64,000 nt of DNA from Plotosus lineatus (GCA_024760905.1 CM045745.1:20183782-20247781), one strand, 5' to 3'; counted from the stretch's first letter, positions 36,955 through 48,789 are shown. Program-made: numbers and translations. The notes: generated from the sequence alone by a model not told the origin.

Positions 36955-38970
36955 TGTATATATGTGTGTGTCTGTGTGTTTGTGTTATATATCATATGGA
37001 AGCTACGTTTAATGTTTCTGAAACTACAATGATGCTTTGCACTTTATATTGTAAATAAAAAAATTTTTCAAATGTAAAACATGATGTCCGTAGACCAGCC
37101 CTGATTTTTGTGATGGTTTGGCTTCGATATGTTCCGGTCTTTTAAAAATAACATGGTATTTGTCTATTAAATGTATATATACAGAAGGAGTATAGGGGAG
37201 TTATTGTTTAATTAATTTTTTTTTTTCTGGCACTAAGCCAGTGAAGTGAAGATACAGGACAGAGCTAAAGGTAGTCTCAGAGCCAAATCAATATTTGTGG
37301 AAAAGGTACGACAAGCATGGCAGGACAGGGATGTGACTGGAAAACATAATGTCGAAAGGAACAATTCAAATTGTTTCAAAAGGACCTTGAAAGTACCTCA
37401 CTTGCTGTTTAACTGGTTTTATAACAATGAAAGGCTTTTAACAAATACACACTGGGGCATCTTTATGCTGCTTTCATGTGAATCAGTTTACTCAACCAAA
37501 TCCTGCATAATAAGGTCTCTGAACAACAGTATGACAGGACCTGTGTTTAAAATGTCCTCAAGCAGCATGTTTTATAGCCCGTCATGGACATTAACTCCTG
37601 TGTTGAAGGCATTTCCCAATATCTGATATTGGAGTCGCCCAGCCTTCTCGATATGTTCACTGAAATAACTTGAGTAATTAAAGTAATCTGTAACCATTGG
37701 ATGGGTTGGCAAAGATCGATCACACATAACCCTAACACTCTCTAATGTCAGTTCTGCCGGTCTGTTCGATAATATTGCAAAAACCATACTCTCCATAAAG
37801 TGATGTGGTGCTGACCTTTACTGCAGGGTTCCTGGGGATTCTCACTTGTGTTCAAGTCGCACTATAAGAGTATGTAATCCTGCCTGCGGTTTTCGTGCCT
37901 GATTGGTTTCACCTACAGTAATAAGTGCTAAATTGGAAATACTTAAACGAGTTGAAAATGAAGTATTGTATAGTGTATATGTTCTGTTTCTCTCTCGCTC
38001 TCTTTTTTTTTTCTTTTTTTCTTTGCCTGTAGACGGATAAGTAACCCTGTCATTAGTTTGCTTCTTGCAGTAGCACACATCTTATCATCCGGGTCCTGTT
38101 TATTTCACTAACTTCCTCTTCCTTTAAGATTTCTTTATTTTTACACTCATTCATATACATTCAGCAGCTAATGTGACACTTCATCCTCTGCCCTGACATG
38201 TTTTTTTCCTCAAAACTAGAGTCTCGTCATGTTGTTGTTTTTGTTTTTTTTTTAGCTCACACAGACACGTACTCTTTTGTGCAGATCAGGTGCATGGTCA
38301 TGTGATATGTGCAGTCGATGAGTTTTTTGGTATTGTGAAAGTGCTGACGGTCATTGGTAGTGTCATCATATCTAAATATTATAATCTCCCCATTTTTTTT
38401 TTTCTGCAGTGGTAATAGAACATATAAAAAATGGCAGCTATGTAAAGAGGCAGAGCACTTGTGCATTCAAATATGCACAACTATGTTTCAGGAATTGTTT
38501 CAAATATTTTCTGTGCCTATTTGCATAAATTTTTCATACCAGTGCATAATATTTATTTGAATGAGTTCAGTGTGTGTGTGTGTGCGCACGTGCGTGTGTG
38601 TCTGTTTTATGCAGAGATATATCCAAGTATGTGTTTTGGGTTCTAAAAGCTTTAAATTGCTCCAATTTGCATTCATTGAGATGAAAATGAGATCAGTAAA
38701 ACACGTATTGTTGCTGTCATTAGAGCATGAATAAGCTCTGATGGAGTGTCAATAGGAAGACGTAGTACACACTAAAGGAAATTAAGTGTTCACTTATCCA
38801 AACGCTTTGGCTCTTCTGTGGTGTTGTCATATATGTGCCCTTTCAAGATGTTCTGATGTGTTATTTGTGTGCCTCTTTGGATCTTCAGGTACCGTTGCTA
38901 CTCTATGTCTGTTGGGCTTTTTATACCCGAGCCTAACGGCTACTCTGCTTTCTCATTATTATACCGCCGT
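36955..38970 (+). other. Intron DNA, no element recognised
   Basis: A 126-codon frame at 37246-37626 has no recognisable domain or splice context. A CT-rich run lies near 37991-38020 and a short (TG)n near 38568. Confidence 0.5.
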
Positions 38971-40498
38971 CTTCTTTTCCTTTCGGCTGTTCCCTTCAGG
39001 GGTCGCCACAGCGAATCATCTGTTTCCATCTCACCCTATCCTCTTCAACTTCTTCTCCTACACCAACTACCTTCATGTTTTCCTTCACCACATCCATAAA
39101 TCTTCTCTTTGGTCTTCCTCTAGGCCAGGGGTTGGCAACCTTTACCATTCAAAGAGCCATTTGGACCCATTAAAGAAACACTGGGAGCCACAAATCCTTT
39201 TTAACATTTAAAGTCAAGTAAAACTGCATATAATGTTTTTCCCTTTCTCCTACATGTTAATATAAGACAACAATGTATTGCACTGATTTAAATGACTGCA
39301 GAGACAATTAAAATACAATTCTGCTCACAAGAAAAGCGTTTAGATTAAAAAAAAAAATCGCCAGCCTCCCTGCGACCCTAATTAGGATTAAGCGGTTCCG
39401 AAAATGAATGAATTTGTTTGAGTCCGTCTTGTATTTTTTATTTTTTTTTAAGAAAAAGAATATCTGTCCCACGAAGCTTGGGTCTGGGTGCAGCCAGACG
39501 TGTTAACAGGTTGGGTAGTCTACCTCACCCATCACGCTTTTCGTGGGATCTTCTTTTTCTTTATTCGTTATATTAATATTATTTTGTCATCGTTTTAATT
39601 TACAAAAACGACAGCAACACAGAAAAGTATATGGAGACTTATTTTAAGAAGAAGCCTGCTCAACATTCTTTTAAATAATATTAATGTTTAATACTTCACT
39701 GACCGACCCATTCTCAGAGTTGAGACTGAACCACACCCAGTTTTTTATTTTGTCACTGGAGGGGAGTTATTTAATTCGGAGATTGATGTGCATAAACCAA
39801 ATCTTATCCACCGTCTCTTACTTCAGCTCTGATTTCCTCTTCCGGATCACAAACCCCGGCAATTACAAAAATCTCTCGCGTGTGCCGCACTGCTGCTGGG
39901 ATGGCGAGAACACTCCTTGCCAAGTGCACAAGAGTTTGAAATCCACCAACACAGCAGACGGTCAATGTAGCCGATTAATATAACGATAGCCATGTGCACA
40001 AGAACGCACACACAAAATCACCCCGCCCACACGGAATAAATATCCGCCCACACTCGTGACTTAATTTTCATCAATGTAATTTTCAACCCGAAAAGAGCAT
40101 TTTTACAAGGTCACCCGCTGGGTACCTGTGGGTTGCCGACTGCTGCAGGACTCTGCCTTAGATTCTCCCGTCATTCAGGTGAAAGCTGGTTTAACTCTTT
40201 ACCCCTGGGAGCTCGGAGTGCTTCCGTTATGAGTAAATAAGCGGCATTTACTTTTCGAAGTTGTTTTTGGTGATGCAGTGCTCTTTGTATTGGAAGCACC
40301 CGTCGGCCACCGTAAAGTACACATTCATTACTTTGAAAAGCCACGGAGCCGCATCAGAGAGGTGAAAGAGCCACATGTGGCTCCGGAGCCGCAGGTTGCC
40401 GACCCCTGCTCTAGACCTTCTGCCTGGCAGTTCCAAACTCAGCATCCTACTGCCTATATACTCACTATCTCTCCTCTGTACACGTCCAAACTATCTCA
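38971..40498 (-). mobile_element. RTE LINE 3' fragment, split by an hAT element
   Basis: 38971-39117 is the RTE 3' end (CTTCTTTTCCTTTCGGCTGT, GGTCGCCACAGCGAATCAT), and 40417-40498 continues the same LINE. The break is exactly an hAT insertion. The 9-mer TCTCATTAT near 38951 and 40494 may be the LINE's target duplication. Strongly 5'-truncated. Confidence 0.8.
39126..40408. mobile_element. hAT element, 1.28 kb, in the RTE LINE
   Basis: Ends CAGGGGTTGGCAACC (39126-39140) and, inverted, GGTTGCCGACCCCTG (40394-40408). The flanks CTCTAGGC (39118-39125) and CTCTAGAC (40409-40416) are an 8-bp duplication with one change. 'AAAGAGCCACATGTGGCTCC' near the right end is typical of this fish hAT group. 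A SINE tail (39359-39415, 'GCCTCCCTGCGACCC') is nested inside. No intact transposase was found; a 99-codon frame at 39684 is unassigned. Confidence 0.85.
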
Positions 40499-41544
40499 TT
40501 ATGCCAAATAGTTAATTTCATTTTTTTTTTTTCCCAGATGTGTTTGGCTCAGAAAAGGTCATTGATCAATATTTTTCTATTCACAATCTCTCCTTCCTCT
40601 CTGTTATCCTTATAGCACGCTCTCTGTCTTTCTTTAGCTCCTTCCTCATTGTTACTCTGGCCTTTCCTCTGCCCATGGCTTCCCAATGTTGCAGTCTATA
40701 CAGTGTCATCTTCTGTGTGTGTCTGATGTAGTGCTGTAACAATCAGGTCTCTCCTATGATGACGTTCATGAAGGCAAAACATTTTGGTGAACACAGTTGC
40801 AAACTGGTACCTTCATATTAAACACTTTTTTTCGTGAGCCATTATAACATAATTTCCTGACAGTAAATTTGTTTTCAGATTGGGAAAACGCTTGAATGAT
40901 GCTGGATTCTATTTTGACAAGCATTCATTATCATTCAAATTGCTCATGAATGGTTTACATGCCCTGGGAAGTGTACCCTCGCAAGGCAGTGGCTTGTCTC
41001 GTTGATGCAGCTACAGTGGAATATGAATCGATATTTCCATAAAGATGTTACTCTTTTAGTCTAATGTAGATGCAGTTTCCCTAAGCCACCCCTTAACCTT
41101 TTCTTCTGCACTAGTAGTGTAGGATAAGTATAAAAAGAAATAAAATAAGTAGACAAAATTATGCAAAGCCAGTTTCTACCTGGGGCATATTTCACATAAA
41201 AAAAAAAAGTGCCAGGCATAGCCAGGAGCTGGCAGCACAATAGTCATTAGCTTTATAGCCACTGGGCACAAGAGACAGGATTTCATTAAATGAAATTGTT
41301 CCTAATGGATCCCAGCTTGTGGCTTGGCTTTGTCGATATGTTGACACTGCTATTTTTTTTTTTTTTTCAATATAGGCAACATCGAAGTGTGTTATATCAT
41401 GATTCTTTTCTCTTAAGTAGTATATTTTAAATACCGAATGATCTCTATCATCCTGATATGTATTCCAATCTGAAGAGCTTTTAATTTTGCTTAACAACTT
41501 GATTGTGTTATTTTTGCACTGGGCCTTTTTGATGAAATGGGTGG
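40499..41544 (+). other. Intron DNA, no element recognised
   Basis: Poly-T near 40522 and 41353, A12 near 41198; no exon was recognised. Confidence 0.5.
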
Positions 41545-41775
41545 TACGCTGGTGTAGTGTTCAGCACGACTGTTTCACAGGAATAGATTACTGGGACAGT
41601 GGTGGCTCAGTGGTGAGCTCTCTGGATTGTTAATTTAAAGGTTAGTGGTTCAAGTCCCAGTCCCATCAACCTGCCAATGTTAGGTCCTTGATCCACAATT
41701 GCTCCATTTTGTGTGTGTGTGTGTGTCACTCTGGATAAGGGTGTCTGATAAATGCCACATTTGTAAATGTTAGGA
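41545..41775 (+). mobile_element. SINE-C copy beside a SINE-D head scrap
   Basis: 41541-41582 ('GGTGGTACGCTGGTGTAGTG') looks like the start of a SINE-D. From 41598 a SINE-C head 'GGGACAGTGGTGGCTCAGTG' with B-box-like GGTTCAAGTCCC is followed by a (TG)n and the tail 'CTGGATAAGGGTGTCTGATA' with AAATG repeats at 41751-41769. Confidence 0.65.
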
Positions 41776-41829
41776 ATGGTAAAGGAACATGATTTTCAGT
41801 TTATTTGTAAGCAAACTCAAAGTGTCATT

Positions 41830-41831
<2 letters not shown>

Positions 41832-41864
<33 letters not shown>
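41832..41864. repeat. (TG)n microsatellite
   Basis: Uninterrupted TG tract. Confidence 0.95.
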
Positions 41865-41865
<1 letters not shown>

Positions 41866-41916
41866 TGCACGCGTGTATTAAAAAAACAAACAAACAAAAA
41901 AAAAAAACTTTCAGTT

Positions 41917-42068
41917 TTTTTCCCTTTTCCAGTGGTTGCCACAGCGGATCATCTGATTCGCATGTTTGATTTGGCATAGGTTTTTACGTTAGATGCCCTT
42001 CCTGACACAACCCTTTAGTAAGGGGCAGAAACACGCTGATGGCTATACGAAAGTCAGCAATGGTTCTT
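41917..42068 (-). mobile_element. SINE-A, RTE-tailed, 5'-truncated
   Basis: On the plus strand: 'CAGTGGTTGCCACAGCGGAT', 'GATGCCCTTCCTGACACAAC', then 'ACGAAAGTCAGCAATGGTTC', the tail and part of the body. The tRNA-like head is missing. Confidence 0.75.
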
Positions 42069-42110
42069 GTGTGTGTGTATATGTGTGTGTATATATATAT
42101 AATAATAATA

Positions 42111-42199
42111 TAGTTGGGCCCCTACCTACGAAATTAATCCGTTCCAGAGCCTTTTTCATAATGTGGGGATTTCGTGAGTAGGGGTCGCATTTTACATGT
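42111..42199. mobile_element. Tigger T2 terminal fragment
   Basis: 'TAGTTGGGCCCCTACCTACG' and 'GGGGATTTCGTGAGTAGGGG' match the end of the T2 element at 46043. The fragment stops at 'GTTAAACACC' against an RTE piece. Confidence 0.65.
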
Positions 42200-42395
42200 T
42201 AAACACCTCCTCTACATCTACCTTCATGTCCTCCTTCACCACATCCATAAATGTCGTCTTTGGTCTTCCTCTAGGCCTTCTGCCTGGTAGTTCCAACTTC
42301 AGCATCCTACTACCAGTATATTCACTATCCCTCCTTTTGTACATGTCCAAACCATATCAATCTGGTCTCACTGACTTTGTCTCCAATTTATTTAT
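42200..42395 (-). mobile_element. RTE LINE fragment near the 3' end
   Basis: 'TCGTCTTTGGTCTTCCTCTA' to 'CACTGACTTTGTCTCC' matches 19310-19500 of the RTE. Both the extreme 3' end and the tail are absent. Confidence 0.75.
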
Positions 42396-42642
42396 TTCCT
42401 GACTTTTTTTCTGTGAAGGTCCCAGAAAGGGTTACTAATACCTGGTTATGCGTGGCTTACTTGGAAAACAATAAATGTTTAGGCAGCCCTGTGATCGTCA
42501 CACTTTTTCCGTTACAAACTGACCCCGTCCCCAATCAGAGAAGGGAAAAGTTCTGTTACCCTCACAGGAAAAATTTGGGGACCCCTGCTCTGTCATAAGA
42601 TGTATATGTGTATGTGTGTGTGTGTGTGTATGTGTGTGTATA
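42396..42642. other. Intron DNA with an hAT-like right end and (TG)n
   Basis: 'AAATTTGGGGACCCCTG' at 42577-42593 resembles an hAT terminus like that at 61217-61233; no partner end was found. A short TG run precedes the next MITE. Confidence 0.4.
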
Positions 42643-42793
42643 CTGCCCTCCCAAGCCAGACCGCAGTATCTGCAATTTTAGCCAAATTGGCCTTTTATGT
42701 TTTTCTGACTAAGTGCAATCAGCTCCACCTAGTGGGCTCAATTTTCTCAGTTTCATGATTTTGCAGATACTGCGGTCTGGCTTGGGAGGGCAG
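42643..42793. mobile_element. 151-bp MITE with perfect 33-bp terminal inverted repeats
   Basis: The first 33 bp (starting CTGCCCTCCCAAGCCAGACC) are exactly repeated inverted at 42761-42793. The element sits in TATA/TATA context, consistent with a TA target. It has no coding capacity. Perfect arms suggest recent origin or conversion. The superfamily is not certain; TA flanks favour Tc1/mariner. Confidence 0.8.

Positions 42794-42846
<53 letters not shown>
42794..42846. repeat. (TA)(TG)n microsatellite
   Basis: TG run of about 48 bp following the MITE. Confidence 0.95.
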
Positions 42847-42847
<1 letters not shown>

Positions 42848-45192
42848 CATTTAGCATGCGCAACCTGCCAAACACAATAATAAAGGCTGTTGATGAAAAG
42901 GACATACAACCTTTTAACTTGCGCGTGGATGTAGGAATGAGGTTTTAAATTGGTGTGAATATTTTTACCAGGTGCTGTGTATCGAAAATTAATTTTGCTT
43001 ATTTTACAAGAAACAGCTGAAGGTTACTGTGGATACAGCATTAGAAGGTATCTGAATATTTTGAATGTTTTGAAAAAAAGGCAGTACATGGCAAACAAAA
43101 AACTCTAGGGCTTACAGCACAGTCACACATGTACAGGTATTAACACGTTCAGAGTGTCTGTGTCGTAGATGTTTATGAATCAGTATGTACTTGGACTCAG
43201 ACTTAAGTTATAAAATGAATGTAAGGGTTTTTACTGACCTCCATGATGAAGTTGTTATAGAATAGGTTGCAGGCAGTGGTCTTATCTAATAGAAACGAAT
43301 TGGTGAAGCAGATGATTGACCAGAACAATAACTATTTTTTGATGTCAGTAATGGTTAAGAATGCATATCATAGACTGAAAGAAGACCTGTATCATATCAA
43401 TCTATAATATTATAATGTCAAATAGCAATAATAACAGCAGACATGATGTCTCCTATGAAGTCACAAGAAATTACCAAAAAACTTCTGATCCAAGTGTTCT
43501 CCACAGGGTAACAAACAAATCAGAATGTATGTTTCTCACCAAATTTATAACAAATTTTAACGCACAAAATACATTTTTGTATGTTAATGCATGCTAAAAT
43601 AACATTATATAAAGTTTATGAATGCTACCATATTAGGTGGTTAATAAATTGTTTAATAGTTTATTAACCATCTAATGTCTTTAATTATAAGCTACTTTTA
43701 GTATTATAAGCTACTTTATTGAAAAGGATTCCCTAAATAGCTTGGATAAGATTACTAAAATTGAACACACCCATAAAAGCTACAATGATCAGATGATCAA
43801 TGCACACAAGCCTGTTAATAGCAGACCTTATGGGAAAACCTGAAGGCTCACCCCAAGATAAAAATCATCAAATCGATGCCACATGTTTATTATTTTACTA
43901 AAGTTCAAACATCTGAATAACAACACACTCTTTATTTACCCCATGATAAATATGATGAATATAAGTGAAAACATTTGTGATATGTATGCGACCATCCACA
44001 CTTAAACGTGCTTTATATAGTTCACACAGTGTAGAATATGTGCTAAATGGTACTATGACGAAGTGTTAATTGAAACATGGCCAGCTAATTTCTGGCGAAA
44101 TTGAGTCCCACAGTGAGTCTAATTTACACTAAAGAAAAATGTGGTACCCTCAGATGCCTAAAATAGGCACAGGTGACTTACTAATAATAAATCATCTGAA
44201 TACCACATTTAAAAAGTGCTTAAACCGTCGTTGAACGTTCCCCATATTAACATTTTTTTTTTTTTTACTCTAAGCATCACCCAGAAAAATTAAAGAGATT
44301 AAAAATTTTAAATTTAGCTGTGATGCTCAGCAAAGGAAAGAGGACACAAATCATTTTCTGCCTCCTAAGAAATCTAAGCAGCTTTTATGTTTTAACAGGG
44401 TGTTATTTGTGCTGTGCTAACAGTCTTTCATGCCCTTATGAAACGTAGAGCTCAGACAAGTAAACTACATACCTGTTGTTGTCTTTGATTTCACTCTGCA
44501 TGATCTGTGATATCGCTTTACTGGCACTTCAGTGTGGTAAGACTGTGCAGTGCAGTCAATCTTGCATGCACTGTTGTTAAAAAAAAATAACTAAAAATAA
44601 TTAGCACCCTCTAGTTAAATGTGAGGATAGGCATGAAACTTTGATTAGTTCGTGATTATGTTTCAGTTTACATGTTAATTTATATTTGCCATAAAGGTAA
44701 ATATAAATTAAGATGCGGTAAGCTGTATTGTTAACCCAAACTGTGGCCACTAAACAACTTTGGCCTTCTGATCAGCCTTAACCACTAACGGCCCACCTTA
44801 ACTGATGTAGTGATTATCTTCACATTTCATAAATGTCTATGTCGGAAAACACATCCTGTGAATATTGAAAAGATGTTTCTATGCAGGGTCAAATTATTGG
44901 CCTGCAACAAGTAAATTGGACAACTGTGGAGATTGCTGAAATCGCAGTTTCAGAGGAGCGGTATTAGCCAAAATGCATGGTGTATTCAAAATTATCTGAA
45001 GATTCTTTAACAAGGAAACATGATAGCCATTCAGTGACAGGTTCCAGTAGTCCAATGTCCAATCTGAAAATTAAAACGGACATTAACTTTCTCAGGTTCT
45101 CTCAATAATTCAGTTTCTCGTAGGCTACACTATTTGGATAGGTACTAGTGTATCTTTTTATTTCTTTATTTTTATACATATAATTAAGATAT
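42847..45192 (+). other. Intron DNA, no element recognised
   Basis: 2.3 kb of AT-rich sequence without a recognisable exon, transposon terminus or microsatellite. Confidence 0.5.
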
Positions 45193-45484
45193 CCCCCAGT
45201 GCAGCCAACTGTGTTATCAAAGGCCATCCATGTATCTCACTTTCTATAGTGTGAGGCTATTTAAAAAAAAACAAACAAAAAAAAAAAAACAGACAAACCA
45301 AAAAAAACAAAAACATTTGCTGACTTTTGTCAAGAATAGCTGCATAGCATGTTTCTGCCCTGTAATGGCCTGGTGAGCTGTCCAGGGTGTACTCTGCCTT
45401 CGCGCAGAGTTAGCAGAAATTGGCGCCAGCCTCCCCGTCACCCTAAGTAGGATTAAGTTGTTCAGATAATTAATGAATGAATAA
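45193..45484 (+). mobile_element. SINE-A, L2-tailed, 5'-truncated
   Basis: Starts in the body at 'CCCAGTGCAGCCAACTGTG' and runs through an A-rich insertion (45262-45315) to the L2-like end 'GCCTCCCCGTCACCC' and (GAAT)n. Confidence 0.7.
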
Positions 45485-45536
45485 AAAGAAATTACTTTGA
45501 TGGGAAAACAAACTACCCAACAATAAATAAACTAGC

Positions 45537-45867
45537 AATGGTCTAGTGGTATAGGGCGCAGGATTGCTGATCCTAAGGTTGGCGGTTCGAGTCCCCACAA
45601 AGTTGTCACTGTCCATGCAGTGCAGCTAACTGGATTATCAAAGGCGGGCCAGGTCTCTCACTGTCTATGGTGAGAAGCATGTAAAAGAACCATTGCTGAC
45701 TTTCATAAAGAGTGGCTGCAAAGTCGTCAGCGTGTTTCTGTCCCTTGCTAAAGGGTTGTGACAGGAAGGGCATCCGACGTAAAAACCCATGCCAAAGCAA
45801 ATGTCCGACTCGGATGATTCGCTGTGGCGACTCTCGAACGGGTAAAAGCCGAAAAGGAAGAAAGAAA
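45537..45867 (+). mobile_element. SINE-A, RTE-tailed
   Basis: Head 'ATGGTCTAGTGGTATAGGGC', body 'TTGCTGACTTTCATAAAGAG', then the RTE-type tail: 'GGGTTGTGACAGGAAGGGCA', 'GATTCGCTGTGGCGACTC', 'AAAGCCGAAAAGGAAGAAAG'. This is the plus-strand reference for the RTE-tailed subtype; the first 10 or so bases of the head are missing. Confidence 0.8.
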
Positions 45868-46042
45868 TGAACTTGCATCTGTGGCCATTACCTCTTGGAC
45901 CAAGTTAAAAAAAAATTATTGTAGGTAGCCAAAGCTAGTTTTTTCTTTTCATGAATTTGAAGATTTTTATCTATCCAGGCTTTCATGCCTTTTATCGAGT
46001 TTCTTGTGTAGCTGTGTTGTTAAATTAGGTTGAAGTGACATA
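45868..46042 (+). other. Short intron spacer
   Basis: Nothing recognised. Confidence 0.4.
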
Positions 46043-47079
46043 CAGTCGGCCCCCAACTTACGAAATGAGTCCGTTCCAGAGCCCTTTTCGTAACGCGGGG
46101 ATTTTGTAAGTAGGGGTCATATCTTGCATGTTAAACGCCTAATTTGTTCCAAGGCTCCAATCTTTTGACTGGATCAACCCGATAAACCCTTTAAAAATGA
46201 AAAAAGTACACCAATTTTGTATGTGTTAAAAGTAAAAGAAAATCATTTATTAAACCATTTAAACATTTTATTAACACATTAAACCATTTTATTAGCATAT
46301 TTATTAATTAAACCATTATTCAACATTTTTTTTATTAACACACACATGCACACACACCTCTCTCTCTCGCGTGCTGCGGGCCACAAGATGTGGAATTCAA
46401 AGCGCATTCCCTACTTGACAAACTCAACTTTAATTGATTCCTTGAGGGATCGGAATTCCAGATAAGCTCAAATCCACCCATATTTATTAAACATTTACTG
46501 AATTAAACAACTTAAAAAACTAAAAACTAAAGCGTTATTCCTTCTCTCTCGCGCGCATGCGCTGCGGGCCACTCCCACAAGACGTGAATTCAAAGCACAT
46601 TCCCTGCTTGACCATTTACTGAATTAAAACAATTAAAAAAACTAAACTAAAGTGTTATTCCTTCTCTCTCTCTCTCTCTCGCTCTGTCTCACGTGCGCAT
46701 GCTGTGGACCACGCCGACAAGACGTGAATTCAAAGCGCATTCCCTGCTTGACAAAGTCAACTTTAATTTGATTCCTTGTTGTATCGGAATTCCAGATGAG
46801 CTCAAATGCACCCACATTTATTAAACATTTACCGAATTAAAACAACTTAAAAAAACTAAACTAAAGAGTGAAGCTTCCTTCTGTCTCTATCTGAGAGTCC
46901 AGCAGGATGGGATGTTGAGAGACAGCCAATGAGAGCAACTCGCGCGTTGATTGGCGAGTTTGAATTTTGAATTTCTTTTCGTAAGAGGGGGTTGTTTCGT
47001 ATCTCGGGGACGGAAATTCAAGAAAATATTTTTCATAACCTGGGGATTTCGTGCATAGGGGTCTTCGTAGGGCGGACTG
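46043..47079. mobile_element. Tigger T2 element with internal tandem repeats
   Basis: Ends CAGTCGGCCCCCAACTTACG and, inverted, CGTAGGGCGGACTG, with TA on each side. The centre holds about three direct repeats of a roughly 190-bp unit (recognised by 'GACGTGAATTCAAAGC' near 46371, 46581 and 46721 and 'AACTAAACTAAAG' near 46510, 46640 and 46855); the middle unit has an internal deletion. Non-coding. Fragments of T2 are at 42111 and 52116. Confidence 0.75.
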
Positions 47080-47081
47080 TA

Positions 47082-47833
47082 TATAACTGTGTAATCAGCA
47101 CAGAAGAGGAAACCAATAGTGTTTGCTAGTTGCATGTACAAGAGACATCAAAAAAAGATTAATAGAGACTTTAAACAGAACAGGATTGTTATTTTTATAT
47201 TTCTATTATTTTTGGGAGCTCTAAAGAATCGTAACTTGTGCTCACAAAGTGGTTTTAGTTTGTCAAATAAGATCTAAACCTAGCAAGCCGTTGTCTATGT
47301 AATCCAATTGTGTTTTCAAACTTGTCTATTAAAGTACCATAGTCTGCTTATGACAAATGGGGGCAGTCAAAATCAGAACCAAAACTACAAAGATTCCCAC
47401 ACAGGAGGGCTAGCCAGCACTGACTTTTGTAATACGATTCATCTAAAAACAGGATTGCAATTTTCAGTGCTTTTTATCACTACATAGAAAGAAAAAAAGC
47501 TGTTGGAGCTACAGCTTTCTCCTACAAAAGGCATGTTGCACAGCATATGCTAACTGGAGAGATCACTGCATTCAAGAAGTGGTTTATTAAGAAGTGGCCG
47601 AACGACAAGGCATGGCACTAGCTGAATGATGAATATATGCGTTCTCTGGTCTCTGATAATAAGGCCCACATGGTTGACGTGGTTAAGGTGTAGAGCTTGT
47701 TATATCTGAAAGAACTAACCTCATGGCGAGGTTCTTGGAATGTGACACCTCGCGGTATCTCACCATTAGAGGATGAAGCTTGACATAAAAGACTTCTGAG
47801 TGCTTGCTGCTGAATTTTAGCCCAATGGCCTGC

Positions 47834-47895
<62 letters not shown>

Positions 47896-47991
47896 TCATT
47901 GGTGTTAAGGTTTGGAGAAAGTTGAGTATTTCAGATTGAGAATTGTCAGTACTGATAGCAAACTTTACTCATGTATTTACCACTAATACCA
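47082..47991 (+). other. Intron DNA with (TC)n
   Basis: A (TC)n tract of about 48 bp at 47838-47886 followed by a short CA run. A protein-like scrap at 47500-47700 (in-frame FKKWFIKKWPNDKAWH) is not from a family I recognise. Confidence 0.45.
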
Positions 47992-47999
47992 GTTATGCA

Positions 48000-48789
48000 A
48001 CACGAATCTCTTCCAGCTAGTGCCGAAGTAATATTAAAAGATAATCTCAACAAATTTCTGATTTTAACCATTCCTGAGTCAGTACAATTCATCAAGTACA
48101 TGTCACTCGGTCAAAAAAAACCAAACAAAAAACACACCATATTTGGGTATTTTGATGCAATTTATGAAGTAATTTTCATTAACCTCTGAGATGCAAATAA
48201 TTATATTTTGTATTTAAAAGCATACAATGAACTTTATCATAATGTGCCAAATTATATGCACCCAATGATGTGGATTTTTAAAAGGTGTTGCTCATTTTGT
48301 ATTTACATCATTAAACTTGCATAAATAAAGTTTATGTAAATACTAATTAGCATTAATCAAGATTTTCTTGAAATTGGATAATCTCCATGGACCAGTCATC
48401 TTAATTGTGAGTAATACAATAGTCTGTCTTCTGATGGGGCAGTGGTGGTCTAGTGGTATAGGGCGCTGGATCGCTGATCCAAAGGTTGGGGATTGAAGTC
48501 CCACTCTCCACAAGGTTGTCACTGCCCCAAAAACTAGCCCAGTGCAGCTAACTGGGTTATCTAAGGCCAGCCATGTCTCGCACTATCTATGGTGAGAGGT
48601 TTATGTAAAAGAACCATTGCTGACTTTCGACAAGAGTAGCTGCAAAGCCATTGGTGTGTTTCTGCCCTGTGATGGCCTTTTGAGCTGTCCAGGGTGTATT
48701 CTGCCTTCGCCCGGAGTCGGCTGGGATGGGTGCCAGCCTCCCATCGACCCTACTTAGGATAAAGCGGTTACAGAAAATGAACTGAACTG
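48000..48789 (+). mobile_element. Chimeric retroposed block: copied flank plus L2-tailed SINE-A
   Basis: 48000-48435 is the reverse complement of 25159-25601, and 48436-48789 is a SINE-A. The head half of that SINE continues the match to 24.9 kb, but from about 48662 its tail is L2-like, whereas the 24.8-kb copy has the RTE tail. The octamer GTTATGCA lies immediately on both sides (47992-47999, 48790-48797), a plausible target duplication for the whole block. See findings. Confidence 0.75.

Noticed and set aside
37246..37626. 126-codon frame starting MKIQDRAKGSLRAKS
   Set aside because: It is basic at the start and briefly looks protein-like, but there is no known domain or supporting context.
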